A DNA stretch of 64,000 bases from the IMG/VR virus record IMGVR_UViG_3300018914_000001, positions 94,515 to 158,514 of that record; one strand, written 5' to 3'. Origin of the DNA: a virus. The notes beneath the pieces were generated by a model that ran no database searches, was not told the DNA's origin, and saw nothing but the letters and a program-made list of their open reading frames with translations. The stretch's first letter is position 1. Every line of letters begins with the position of its first letter. This document shows positions 22,636-32,370 of the stretch, piece by piece. Both the position numbers and the translations under genes were made by a program.

Positions 22636-22887
22636 ATGATTTGCAAAGGTTGTGCTAATACAGGAATAGGAATTGATGGAAAACCTTGCACTTGCGGAAT
22701 TAAATCTCATTTTGTTCCAAAGATATTTGTTGCAGAAACAGAAAATGAGCAACAGATTTCGCTTATCAATGTTTCACCTGATAAATACGAATTAAAGATT
22801 GATAATCAATACCCCTTAGAACTAAACAGAGAAGGCTTGCTAGGGATTATTCAAATTATCGAAAAAATGTATATTGAAACTTACTAG
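22636..22887 (+). CDS. Zinc-finger protein, 83 residues
   Basis: ATG 22636 behind AGGGGAGGT. The N-terminus holds two CxxC or CxC pairs (CKGCANTG at 3-10 and CTCG at 18-21), a compact zinc knuckle of DnaJ type, followed by a beta-rich, acidic part (QQISLINVSPDKYELKIDN). It may bind zinc and a protein partner in tail assembly. No family is assigned. Confidence 0.6.
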   Translation: MICKGCANTGIGIDGKPCTCGIKSHFVPKIFVAETENEQQISLINVSPDKYELKIDNQYPLELNREGLLGIIQIIEKMYIETY

Positions 22888-22899
22888 GTGGTGAGAAAC

Positions 22900-23295
22900 A
22901 TGAAGTATGGAATAAGAGAAATTTTTGAAGTAGAATTTTTCGATAGTCACGGAAATTTTATTACAAAATTAGATTCACTGAAAACTTTTAACATAATAGT
23001 GCGCGGTGATAGAAAGGGTAGCATTCATATCGCTGATTCATTATATGACAGCAAACTGCTTGAATATATGGGATATAATAAAAATCTTAAAGTTATCTGT
23101 GAAGGGGTTGCTAGAGACTACAAGACTGGAAAGGATCACGTGATAACAATTGTTATAGATGATTTAGAATGTGAAAACCTATGGTCTATACGAATTAGCG
23201 ATCAAAATGATCCATCAGTTAATCATATGCTTTTTAGATTTACAAAGGTTCCAAAAATAAAATTTGAGTTTGAGGAGGAGATTATTAATGGCTAA
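22900..23295 (+). CDS. Tail tube paralogue, 131 residues
   Basis: Start set at ATG 22900 (behind AGGTGGTGA) instead of GTG 22888, which overlaps it. The opening YGIREIFEVEFFDSHGNF matches the tail tube opening FGMKEVFNVSFLDVNTKE residue for residue in pattern, while the rest is shorter and more charged. It is probably a minor tail protein derived by duplication. The stop overlaps the following gene by 8 nt. Confidence 0.65.
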   Translation: MKYGIREIFEVEFFDSHGNFITKLDSLKTFNIIVRGDRKGSIHIADSLYDSKLLEYMGYNKNLKVICEGVARDYKTGKDHVITIVIDDLECENLWSIRISDQNDPSVNHMLFRFTKVPKIKFEFEEEIING

Positions 23296-23761
23296 ACAAA
23301 AGAAACTAACTCTTACAGAGGCTAAGAAACAATTAAAAGTGTACGATGAGCGTAAAGAGGTGAATGTAGGCGATGGGTATGTTGTCAACATTGACACTAA
23401 ATTCAAGCCTACAAAGGTTAGCAAGGTAATTTCTGATATGCACAATGCGGTTCTAGTTTCCCATGAGAAGGGTGTTATCGTAGACCCTGTTGGTTTTCTA
23501 TCTCTTTATATCATCAAACATTTTTCCGACTTGGACATTCCAAATGACTTCAATAAGCAAGTTATTGCTCTTGATACATTAGTTGATGCGGGATATCTAA
23601 CGAAGATTATGGATGCGTTTGATGTGGAAGAGCTAAAGAAGATTCAAGAAGCTATGGCGCTAGCCAATAAAGGGTTGGAGGATGCTACGAAAGTTCTAGA
23701 GGAGCAGGAGGCGTATCAAGAACAGCTCTTGGAAGAGGGTTATACTGGTGACGAGAGCTAA
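23288..23761 (+). CDS. Candidate tail assembly chaperone, 157 residues
   Basis: Start at ATG 23288 behind GAGGAGGAG. Mostly helical and acidic, with a core around SDMHNAVLVSHEKGVIVDPV and a Glu/Gln-rich C-terminal helix. In siphophages one or two such genes precede the tape measure gene and bind it during assembly. The following ORF overlaps by 14 nt but lies in the +1 frame and has its own domain, so no programmed frameshift is claimed. Confidence 0.5.
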   Translation: MAKQKKLTLTEAKKQLKVYDERKEVNVGDGYVVNIDTKFKPTKVSKVISDMHNAVLVSHEKGVIVDPVGFLSLYIIKHFSDLDIPNDFNKQVIALDTLVDAGYLTKIMDAFDVEELKKIQEAMALANKGLEDATKVLEEQEAYQEQLLEEGYTGDES

Positions 23762-24251
23762 TTTTAAGCAGACGTTAGACGATCTTCAAAAAGCTCTAGA
23801 GCGACAAGCTTTGGAGATTCTTGCAACAGACGTTGCTGATACAGTGAAAGTAGTAGAGGCAAAACACGTTCAAACAGATGTTTACGACAAATACAACCCA
23901 AGAGTTTATGAGCGCAGAGAATATCTAGGGGGCTTAAAAGACCCTGATAATCTAAAAGTGTACAAGTCGAAGCGAGCTAATGGATGGATTGGGATTGAGG
24001 TTGTAAATGAAACTGTTAGTGCTATTGGTAACTCTAAAGGCAAGTTTATTTCTGACATAGTAGAGTTTGGTCATGATTACGGTATGGAAGTATTAGGATA
24101 TGGGTATGACTTCCCTAATGGTATATACGGCTGGGAATACACGCAACCTAGACCATTTATCGAAAATACGATTAATGAACTTGAACGCACAGAGATTCAC
24201 GCAGTGGCTATGAAGCAAGGACTCCAGAGGCTTGGCTATGAGACTAAGTGA
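23748..24251 (+). CDS. HK97 gp10-like minor tail/completion protein
   Basis: Starts at GTG 23748 inside the end of the preceding gene. The sequence pattern (an N-terminal helix LDDLQKALERQALEI, a strand-rich middle, VEFGHDYGME and a final PRPFIENTINELERTEIHAV helix) recalls the HK97 gp10-like family of tail completion proteins. That family sits at the tail end nearest the head. It is 167 residues, the usual size. The position before the tape measure gene is unusual but not unknown. Confidence 0.55.
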   Translation: MTRANFKQTLDDLQKALERQALEILATDVADTVKVVEAKHVQTDVYDKYNPRVYERREYLGGLKDPDNLKVYKSKRANGWIGIEVVNETVSAIGNSKGKFISDIVEFGHDYGMEVLGYGYDFPNGIYGWEYTQPRPFIENTINELERTEIHAVAMKQGLQRLGYETK

Positions 24252-24266
24252 TGGAGGTGAAAGTAT

Positions 24267-25241
24267 ATGGCAAAATTACCAGAGGTTACAGATGAGCAGT
24301 GGGAGCTAGTAGACAAATGGAATAGAAAATTAGTAGAAGAGTTTCTAAAACAAAGCCATTTGTCTCCACAGACGCTTATGCAATATAAAAGTGCACTAAG
24401 ACAATTCTTTAAATGGGTTTATGATGAATGTGATAATAAACAATTATACAAACTGAAACCAAGACACGCTTTGCAGTATCAAAACTTTTTGATTGATGCT
24501 GGTTTATCTCCAAGCGCGGTTAGATTCAAGCGTTCTGCCGTTTCTAGCTTGTGTGGATATGTTGAAGTTTATTATTCTGATGAAGATGGATGCGAAACAT
24601 TTAGAAATATTTACAGCAAGAAGATTCCAAATCCTGCAAAATCAAACAAAAAAGAAAAAAAGCCATTGACAGTTGACGAATATGAACTACTTATTGAGAC
24701 TATGAAAAAAAGAAAAGATTGGCAGAAGGTAGCATACCTAGAGTTTGTTTATGTAACTGGTTGCAGACGTGGCGAGACAGGGCAATTGTTGAAAGAGGTT
24801 GTCAACTATCCTAAGCTGAAGGATAAAGAAGGCAATGAAAAGAATCTTTGGATGACACATCAAATCAGATGTAAAGGCAAAGGTAGAGAAGGAAAGGTTA
24901 GAAAGTTTACAATTGATAAACGTGTTATGGACGCTATTAGAAAATGGCTAGAAGTCAGAGGAGAAGATAACTGCCCATATGTGTTCATTAATACAAAAGC
25001 AAAAGAGCCAAAACCATTGCATCCAAGCTCTTTCAATAACTGGTGCAAGATTTTTGGCGAGATCATTGGACGACATGTTCATCCTCATATGTTCAGGTCA
25101 ACTCGTGCTACACACATGAAAGAGGCTGGGGTAGACATCAAGAAAATCCAAAAGCATTTAGGGCATGAAAGTTCTACTACAACAGAAATCTATATCGTCT
25201 CTGAAGATGTTGAGGATTTTGACGGAATTTACGAAGAATAG
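24267..25241 (+). CDS. Tyrosine recombinase inside the tail gene cluster
   Basis: The 324-residue protein starts behind GGAGGTGAAAG. A core-binding SAM-like domain (15-105) is followed by a complete catalytic set: Arg167 (TGCRRGE), Lys near 203-210 (CKGKGREGK), His274 and Arg277 (HMFR), His300 (LGH) and Tyr309 (EIYI). It is therefore likely active, in contrast to the divergent recombinase at 1603. It is transcribed with the tail genes, 16 nt after its neighbour and 15 nt before the next, so it would be made late in infection. Possible uses are a DNA inversion switch, genome dimer resolution, or integration; no obvious inverted repeats flank the fibre genes. Confidence 0.88.
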   Translation: MAKLPEVTDEQWELVDKWNRKLVEEFLKQSHLSPQTLMQYKSALRQFFKWVYDECDNKQLYKLKPRHALQYQNFLIDAGLSPSAVRFKRSAVSSLCGYVEVYYSDEDGCETFRNIYSKKIPNPAKSNKKEKKPLTVDEYELLIETMKKRKDWQKVAYLEFVYVTGCRRGETGQLLKEVVNYPKLKDKEGNEKNLWMTHQIRCKGKGREGKVRKFTIDKRVMDAIRKWLEVRGEDNCPYVFINTKAKEPKPLHPSSFNNWCKIFGEIIGRHVHPHMFRSTRATHMKEAGVDIKKIQKHLGHESSTTTEIYIVSEDVEDFDGIYEE

Positions 25242-25255
25242 AAGGAGTGATCGAA

Positions 25256-25684
25256 ATGAAATTAAAAAATCATGAAATTAATGGATTTGTACAATTTCTT
25301 ATGAGACTTGACTTGGAAGGCAAAGAATCGCGAATGAGAACTCGACTTGTTAAGATTCTTGTAGAGAGAATGCAAATGATAGAAGAAGAGCGTATTCAGA
25401 TGGTTCAAAAATACGCTGAAAAAAATGAAGATGGAACACCAATTATTGTTACAAATGAAGATGGAGGCAGTGCCTATCAAGTTTCTGATATGGGTGCGTT
25501 TGCCAATGAGTATGCAGTTCTAATGAACGAAGACTGCATAATTGACAACAATGAAGAGCGAAAAGACATGCTTTTAACTGTCAAAGATGCTGTGTTGAAT
25601 ACAAAGATTAAATTTAGTGGTCAGGATGCATTTGACTATGATCGTTATTGTGACATTGTGGAGACAGTTAATTACGCTGAGTAG
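25256..25684 (+). CDS. DUF1617-like protein, 142 residues
   Basis: Start at ATG 25256 behind AGAAGGAG; a GTG at 25247 overlaps the ribosome site. The pattern (KLKNHEINGFVQFLMRLDLE, GKESRMRTRLVKIL, then EEERIQMVQKYAEKNEDGTP) closely follows the DUF1617 family of Gram-positive siphophages, which are encoded next to tail genes and have no known function. It is mainly helical. The neighbour downstream is the tape measure gene. Confidence 0.65.
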   Translation: MKLKNHEINGFVQFLMRLDLEGKESRMRTRLVKILVERMQMIEEERIQMVQKYAEKNEDGTPIIVTNEDGGSAYQVSDMGAFANEYAVLMNEDCIIDNNEERKDMLLTVKDAVLNTKIKFSGQDAFDYDRYCDIVETVNYAE

Positions 25685-25740
25685 TATGGAGTGCAGATTT
25701 TGTCACTCCAAATATAAATGCAAAAGGGGAGTGACGAATC

Positions 25741-28700
25741 GTGGCTAAAAAACCATTAGGTATTTTAATTCAAGCAAAAGTTAATGTTTCTGATATAGAT
25801 AATCAAATTAAGCAAATTCAAGATAGATTAAAAGAAATTGACTTGACAATTAAAATGGATAAAGAAGTCCTAAACACACTAAGGCAATTCAACAAGGTTA
25901 TTGGTGATCTAGATAAAGCAACAGTTACAGCTATGGCTAATATGAGTCGAGCTGGGAAGAGTGTAAATCAGATCATTCAAGGCGCTAATGTAGAAACAAA
26001 AAAATTACTCCGTCAATGGGATGAAGTAAGTAAAATTTCCGATAGCTTTGATGGAGATAAGAATTTCACTGGTAGAAAAGAAAGAAGAATTAACAAAAAT
26101 AGAATTGTAGAAACTACATATGACGCTGAAATGAAGCCAACTGGATATAGGGTTACTCAAAACCTAGAGCAGATTAAACGAAAACAAGCCGAATTTGAGC
26201 AATATAGCAAGGCGTGGACTAAACGAATCAATGACGCTGTTAGTATGGGGTTAATTAACGACGTGACTGCTCTAAAAATTCGCAAAAGATTAGAGAAAAT
26301 TAGCCCTACTTCTATTGCATATAGCTCCAACAAAAAGGACTTTGAATCAGAATTTAAAAATGTTACTGATATGGGCAAGATTCATGCTCAGGCTATAAAA
26401 GAAAATCAGAAGTTTGAAAAAGCTCGCATGGATGCTATTCAAAAAGAAGCTATTGAGCAAAACAAGCTATTCAATCAAAAGAAAAAACAGCAAGAAGAGT
26501 TGGATAAAGCTCATTATACGGCAATCCAAGAGAATGCAAAACGAGAACAAAAGATCATGGAGAGTCTTCATAAAGAAGCTCTAAAAATGAATGCGGAAAT
26601 TGACAAGCAAAAGTTTCTACAAAATAAGAAGATTGCAGATTTGGCTGGGGTTGACTATAACAGAGATGAAGCTATTAGACAGCGCATTGCTGATGAACTA
26701 AACAAGAAGCATGACCTAACAGGCAAAAAGGCTATTGATTCGAATAGTGTCTCTTTAGAACGTGTATGGGACTCTAAAACACAACAAGAGATGATCCGCT
26801 ACAATGCAGTCATGAATGATGGAAGTAAGCTTGTTACAAATTACAAGGGTAGTATTGATAGGCTAACTAACTCCATGTATCAGAATGGCTCTGTAGTAAG
26901 AAACAACACTCAGGCGCAGATGGGCTTTTTTGAAAGTCTAGGGACAGCCATGCAGAAAATCCCTGTGTGGATGGCTGGTATGACTATCTTCTATCAAACC
27001 TTACATTTCTTTACAGATGGCATCGCCTATGTAAATGAACTAAACAAGTCTTTAACTGAAATCTCTATTGTAACAGGGCAATCTCAGGCTGGTGTAGAGA
27101 AGCTAGGTCAACAATATGCTGATCTTGCTGGAGAGATGCGCGTCACAACTTTAGAGTTAACAAAAAGCGCAACGGAATTTTATCGTCAAGGTTTAAATCA
27201 AGAACAAGTTGCAGAAAGGCTAAGGACAACAACTCAGTACGCCAAAATTTCTGCTATGGATGTCAAGGAGGCAACTGAAATCCTGACGGCTACTGTCAAT
27301 TCTATGAATATCTCTATTGAACATGCTTCTGATGTCTTTTCTTATTTGGGCGATGCAACTGCAACTGGCGCTGATGAGATTGGTAGAGCATTCCAAAAAG
27401 TTGGTGGTACTGCTGGTGCGCTTGGAATCGAATTTGAGAAGGTAGCTTCATGGATTGCAGTTATTTCTTCCAAAACACGTGAATCTGCCGAAACAATTGG
27501 TAACTCTGTAAAATCTATCATTGCACGTATCCAAAATATGAAAGAGCAAGGGTTTGATTCAGAGGATGGAACTGACGTTAACATGGTATCAAAAGCGCTT
27601 GGTGCTGTAGGCATTCAGCTAATGGACGCAGAGGGCAACTTTAGAAACTTTGGTCAAGTAATGGACGAGCTTGGTGCTAAATGGGTAACTCTAAGCAATA
27701 GAGAAAAAGCATATCTTGCAACTACTGTGGCTGGTTCATATCAACAAGCACGTTTCCTGAATATCATGGAAGGTTACGCTGAGTCTGTTGACTTGTACAA
27801 ACAATCTCTTGAGGCGGCTGGTACAACGCAAAGCAAATATAATTTGTGGCTACAAGGTACTGAAGCTCACCTAAATGCGCTGAAAACAGCAGGTCAGAAT
27901 GTATGGCATGATACATTTAACTCTCAGGGTATTCGCAACGCGATTGACCTACTGACAGTTCTTGTTAATATTATTGACGATATGATTAACATGTTTGGTG
28001 CAATTCCTATGTTTGTAATTCCTGCAACATTGGCAATTTTCAAATTCAGCGAAACTGCAAAAACAGGTTTGATTTGGTTTAATGCTATGATGGCATCAAC
28101 TGTCCAAGGCCAAGTATCTATTGCCGCGTTAACATTGGGCTTCCAAAAATTAGGATTAGGCGCTAAAGCGGCAACGTGGGCTGTTAGAGCATTTCAGGCT
28201 ACAGTTACTCTTGGACTTGCATTTGCTATTACTGCTGTGATTGAACTTATTGCTGATTTTGCTGGGAAAAGTGCTGAAGCGGAACAGCGTTTGCAAGATA
28301 TCGAAGAACGCACTAGAAATATGACTGCTACATATGCAGAGCATGGTGCAGAGATTGAAAAACTTATTCAAACTCTAGAGAAATATGAGCAGACCAACCC
28401 TAATGGAGAGGGACTTGATGCAAAAGAGTTAGAAGACTATACAAAAACAAGAGAAAGACTTATTGATCTAATGCCTCAGTTTATAGAGGGTGTAGATGAA
28501 GAAGGTAGAAAACGATTAGTTAACATTGAAGTTATGAAACAAGAAATTGAAATTCTTGAAAAATTAACAAAAATCAAGGAACAGGAAGCTTCTGCTAAAT
28601 TTAGAAATAATTTTGAAAAACGAAATGCAGAATTAGATAATGCAAAAGAAGATTTGGATAAAGCGCAAAGAGCAATTGATAAATTTAAAAACTCAGATGT

Positions 28701-31700
28701 TTACAAAAATAATCCTGATAGCGAAGGAAATCTGAGACTCGCTAACAAGCTTGAAGCTGAAAAGCTACAGGCTCTTGCAAAGTACGAAGGTCTTCTACAA
28801 CAGGCTAATGTCGATTGGAGAGATCACCTAAGAAGTCAAGCCCAAGCATTGGATGGCTATAAGAGTCTATCCAATGAAACAAAGCGTTATGTCGAAAATG
28901 TAGCCAAAGCCAATGATATTGCAAAAATTGGCAATGTAAAGGAGCTTGCTGAACAAGAAGAGAAAATGCGCAAATTAGCGCAAGCCGCTATCAATATTGA
29001 AAAAGCAATGAAGGGCGACGATACCATGAAGGTAGGGGAATCCTCATTCTGGCTTAAAAAATATGGGGATAACGCTTTTGTTGAACAAGAAAAGTTTATT
29101 ATGAATCTAAAAGATACAGCTATGCAAGCTGGCTTATCAATAGACTGGTTTAATCAAATCCTAAATAAATATATGGGCAAAACAATTGAAGCGGGTAGCA
29201 CAACTATTGACTTCAAGGGTGCTATGAATGATCTTCGTGGAGAAATGACAAAGGGAGCAGACGAAGTTAAAGACCTTAATAAAGCAATTGAAAAACAAAC
29301 AAGAGGTCAGAAATTGACTTATGATGAGGTCATTTCGTTAACAAAAGCACATCCAGAACTGCAAAAATCTTGGAAGATACTGAACGGACAAATTGTTATT
29401 TCTACTGAATCTTTATTAAAAGAGCGGGATGTAGCTCTTCAAGGGACTAGGGATAAAATCAAAGCCAAAGAAGAGGAGATGCGTCTAGGCGCACAGTTCC
29501 TTGCCCAAAAACTTGGTATGACCTTGAAAGAGGTAGAGATGATTGAGACTGTCGCTCAGGCTCAAATGAAGCTTAATGAGCTTTACGACATGGCGGTAGA
29601 TGATAACGCTGACCCAAGAGCGCAGTTGCGTCAATCTCAAATTGCTTCTTCTAGATATAGTCAATATGGAGAAAATCTAAAGGAGTATGCCGCTCTTAAA
29701 GAAAGTCTAAATGAAATGAAGTCGGCAGTAAATTCTGGATTTAATTTCGAAACATCAACAGATGATCCGTTGAAGAAAAACAGCGATAAAGTATCTGCAT
29801 TTGCAAAAGCAATTGATGATCTAAACATGAAGCTGGAGGAGTCAAAAAGAAAGCTTGCTGAATATCCAAAATCATCTCAAGAATATCGCGATGCTTTACA
29901 GGAGCAAATTGATCTACTAAAAGAAAAGCAAAGGCTAATCCAGAATGAGTTGAATAATCCAACTGACTATACATATGGAACTCGCAATGCAAGCGGTGGC
30001 ACAACCACATCTACCAGTGGCGTTAAAGGTTTACAAGGTGTTTTAGCGGGCAAGGAAAGCGCATTTGTAGCGGCTGGCAAACAGTATGGAGTAGACCCTG
30101 CTTTAATTGCGGCTATTGCTATGCATGAATCTGGCAGAGGTAGTTCAGCTTTAGCTAGGAATAATAAAAACATTGCTGGTATGACTGATTACACAGGTAA
30201 GTTTTCAGATGGTTGGATGCACTATAATACCGTCGAAGACTCTATTAACGATTTAGCACGTCAAATTTCGAAATATTATATCCAAAAAGGGCTAACTACA
30301 ATTGAGCAGATTGGTGCAAAATATGCTCCAATTGGCGCTGGAAATGATCCTAATGGACTAAACAACCATTGGGTAAGTGGGGTTAAAAAGTTTTACAACG
30401 AGGTTGCCAGCAATGGTGGAACGTATACTGTTAGCGGTAATAGCGAAGACGCTTCTGAGGCTCAGGTTTATAGTAAGCAACTTAGCTTGAAACAAGATTT
30501 GATAAAGACTAGAGAGGATATCAGTCAACTTGAACAAGATATCTTTAACTCCTTCTTGCAAGGATGGGAGGAAAAAATTCAAGATATTGATTTTATTGTC
30601 AAAAGGTCTTCTATATGGATAAACCAATATAGACAAGATTTAGAAGAGACAAGTTGGACGAACAAAGAGTCTGTGAAATCCATTAATGATGAATACAATA
30701 ATCAAATTCAATATCTGAAGAATAAACAAAAATACCTGCATGAAGAAGCAAATTATATTCGTGAAAACGGTAAGATGACTGATGAGAATATCCAAAGGCT
30801 GAAAAATCTTGGTAGCCAATGGTGGGACGTACAACAGGTTATTGACCAAACAACAAAATCTCAACGCGACTTTAATGATGAATACGAGAAGTTCAACAAA
30901 GACCTTGCGAGTAAAGAAAGGGAGTCCGCTGAAGAAGCGGCAGATAAAATTATCGAAACTTGGAAGGAAGCTATCGAAAAGAAAAGAGATTTGGAAATTA
31001 AAGCTATTGAAAAAACGCAGAAAGAGAACGAAGAAGCTCATAAAAAACGTATCGACGAACTAGATGAAGAAGCCAAAAAAATCGAAGAAACATACCAGTC
31101 TCAAATTAAAGCCATCGACAAAGAAGCTAGAGATGAAGAGTATGCTGATAAGCTGAAAAAAGCCCAAGAAGAAGTAGCGGAAATTCAAAATAAAATAAAC
31201 ATCCTCTCTATGGACAACTCTATCGAAGGTAGACAACAAATGAAAGAGTTGCAAAAACAACTAAAAGACAAGCAAAAAAACTTAGACGATCTAATCAAAG
31301 ATAGAGAGCGAGAGAATCGCAAAGAAGAGCTAGAGAATACTTACGAAACAAATAAAAAAATAAATGAATCTGAAAAGGAAAAGGCTGACAAGAAACTTGA
31401 AGAGCAAAAACGTGCTAGCGAAGAAGCGATTAAAAGAGCTGAAGATGAGGCCGAAAAATTACTGCAAAATGACCAGTATTGGGCAGATAGAAGAAAAGAA
31501 ATTCTACAAGGCAATTATACTGAAGCGATTAAAATGCTTGGTGGATATCTAACTGAGTATAAAACAAAGTTAGAAAAAGAAACAGAAGAGATTGCTAAAA
31601 TTATTGAACAAAACATTATCAAAAAGCTTCAAGATGCTATGGATATGCTACCTTCTGTGAATGGTGATACAAGAGGTAAAGGTGAGAACGTTAATTCTTT

Positions 31701-32370
31701 TGAAACATATATTAGAAATAAAATTAAATGGCTAACAGCAGATGACAGCAGTAGAACAGCGTTGAATACAGAAAACGAAAAGTTTCGTCAGCAATATGGT
31801 TACAAAGATTATACAAAGGATGAGCTTTTTAATGATCCTAAGCTTCAATGGATGGTGCAAAAGTATAGAGGAGAAGCCTTTAAAGATTATGTGCAAAACA
31901 AAGTTAGATGGATTTTAGCTAATCAAAAGGGGAATGCAGAAGAGATGTCTCGTTTGGCAACAATTAATAATAGAATGAGAGAGACATGGGGCTTCAAAGA
32001 TTATACTTTGGCAGAGTTGCAAGCAGACCCTGAACTTAAAAAGCTTATTCAACCATTCGGTTTCGAAACTGGAGGATATACTGGTACTTGGAGCGGAAAT
32101 GATGGTAGGCTTGCACTGCTACATCAAAAAGAGCTGGTTTTAAATAAAGATGACACTTCAAATATGTTAAAGATTGTCGGAATGGTAAGAGAATTTATTG
32201 GCAATGTACATAATATATCTAAATTTATTCCAGCGAACGAAACAAGCTCTTCAAACGTTACCTACAACATTACTATGCAAATTGAAAAATTGACAGGCGA
32301 TGAAAAGGGTGGCATGACAGCATTCAATAGACTTGTTAAAGAAGTAAGAAAGAAAGGAGGAGCAATTTAA
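25741..32370 (+). CDS. Tape measure protein with embedded lysozyme-like domain
   Basis: 2209 residues from GTG 25741, behind AAAAGGGGAGTGA. It sets tail length. The N-terminal 400 residues are coiled coil; residues about 410-690 hold the TP901-type tape measure core (LNKSLTEISIVTGQSQAG and following), then hydrophobic segments around 750-860 that may insert into membrane. A lysozyme/glucosaminidase-like domain (about 1435-1555: YGVDPALIAAIAMHESG, KNIAGM, YAPIGAGNDPNGLNNHW) precedes a second charged coiled coil (about 1680-1930) and a Gly-rich tail. The domain likely cuts peptidoglycan during DNA entry. By the usual 1.5 angstrom per residue, the tail would be roughly 0.3 micrometre. Confidence 0.93.
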   Translation: MAKKPLGILIQAKVNVSDIDNQIKQIQDRLKEIDLTIKMDKEVLNTLRQFNKVIGDLDKATVTAMANMSRAGKSVNQIIQGANVETKKLLRQWDEVSKISDSFDGDKNFTGRKERRINKNRIVETTYDAEMKPTGYRVTQNLEQIKRKQAEFEQYSKAWTKRINDAVSMGLINDVTALKIRKRLEKISPTSIAYSSNKKDFESEFKNVTDMGKIHAQAIKENQKFEKARMDAIQKEAIEQNKLFNQKKKQQEELDKAHYTAIQENAKREQKIMESLHKEALKMNAEIDKQKFLQNKKIADLAGVDYNRDEAIRQRIADELNKKHDLTGKKAIDSNSVSLERVWDSKTQQEMIRYNAVMNDGSKLVTNYKGSIDRLTNSMYQNGSVVRNNTQAQMGFFESLGTAMQKIPVWMAGMTIFYQTLHFFTDGIAYVNELNKSLTEISIVTGQSQAGVEKLGQQYADLAGEMRVTTLELTKSATEFYRQGLNQEQVAERLRTTTQYAKISAMDVKEATEILTATVNSMNISIEHASDVFSYLGDATATGADEIGRAFQKVGGTAGALGIEFEKVASWIAVISSKTRESAETIGNSVKSIIARIQNMKEQGFDSEDGTDVNMVSKALGAVGIQLMDAEGNFRNFGQVMDELGAKWVTLSNREKAYLATTVAGSYQQARFLNIMEGYAESVDLYKQSLEAAGTTQSKYNLWLQGTEAHLNALKTAGQNVWHDTFNSQGIRNAIDLLTVLVNIIDDMINMFGAIPMFVIPATLAIFKFSETAKTGLIWFNAMMASTVQGQVSIAALTLGFQKLGLGAKAATWAVRAFQATVTLGLAFAITAVIELIADFAGKSAEAEQRLQDIEERTRNMTATYAEHGAEIEKLIQTLEKYEQTNPNGEGLDAKELEDYTKTRERLIDLMPQFIEGVDEEGRKRLVNIEVMKQEIEILEKLTKIKEQEASAKFRNNFEKRNAELDNAKEDLDKAQRAIDKFKNSDVYKNNPDSEGNLRLANKLEAEKLQALAKYEGLLQQANVDWRDHLRSQAQALDGYKSLSNETKRYVENVAKANDIAKIGNVKELAEQEEKMRKLAQAAINIEKAMKGDDTMKVGESSFWLKKYGDNAFVEQEKFIMNLKDTAMQAGLSIDWFNQILNKYMGKTIEAGSTTIDFKGAMNDLRGEMTKGADEVKDLNKAIEKQTRGQKLTYDEVISLTKAHPELQKSWKILNGQIVISTESLLKERDVALQGTRDKIKAKEEEMRLGAQFLAQKLGMTLKEVEMIETVAQAQMKLNELYDMAVDDNADPRAQLRQSQIASSRYSQYGENLKEYAALKESLNEMKSAVNSGFNFETSTDDPLKKNSDKVSAFAKAIDDLNMKLEESKRKLAEYPKSSQEYRDALQEQIDLLKEKQRLIQNELNNPTDYTYGTRNASGGTTTSTSGVKGLQGVLAGKESAFVAAGKQYGVDPALIAAIAMHESGRGSSALARNNKNIAGMTDYTGKFSDGWMHYNTVEDSINDLARQISKYYIQKGLTTIEQIGAKYAPIGAGNDPNGLNNHWVSGVKKFYNEVASNGGTYTVSGNSEDASEAQVYSKQLSLKQDLIKTREDISQLEQDIFNSFLQGWEEKIQDIDFIVKRSSIWINQYRQDLEETSWTNKESVKSINDEYNNQIQYLKNKQKYLHEEANYIRENGKMTDENIQRLKNLGSQWWDVQQVIDQTTKSQRDFNDEYEKFNKDLASKERESAEEAADKIIETWKEAIEKKRDLEIKAIEKTQKENEEAHKKRIDELDEEAKKIEETYQSQIKAIDKEARDEEYADKLKKAQEEVAEIQNKINILSMDNSIEGRQQMKELQKQLKDKQKNLDDLIKDRERENRKEELENTYETNKKINESEKEKADKKLEEQKRASEEAIKRAEDEAEKLLQNDQYWADRRKEILQGNYTEAIKMLGGYLTEYKTKLEKETEEIAKIIEQNIIKKLQDAMDMLPSVNGDTRGKGENVNSFETYIRNKIKWLTADDSSRTALNTENEKFRQQYGYKDYTKDELFNDPKLQWMVQKYRGEAFKDYVQNKVRWILANQKGNAEEMSRLATINNRMRETWGFKDYTLAELQADPELKKLIQPFGFETGGYTGTWSGNDGRLALLHQKELVLNKDDTSNMLKIVGMVREFIGNVHNISKFIPANETSSSNVTYNITMQIEKLTGDEKGGMTAFNRLVKEVRKKGGAI

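Noticed and set aside
23288-24251. Programmed frameshift between the tail chaperone gene and the following ORF
   Set aside because: The second ORF is in the +1 frame, has its own start and resembles a gp10-like protein; no slippery heptamer for a -1 shift is seen.
25741-32370. Antisense ORFs within the tape measure gene
   Set aside because: Shadows in the complementary frames without ribosome sites; the sense frame is a single protein.
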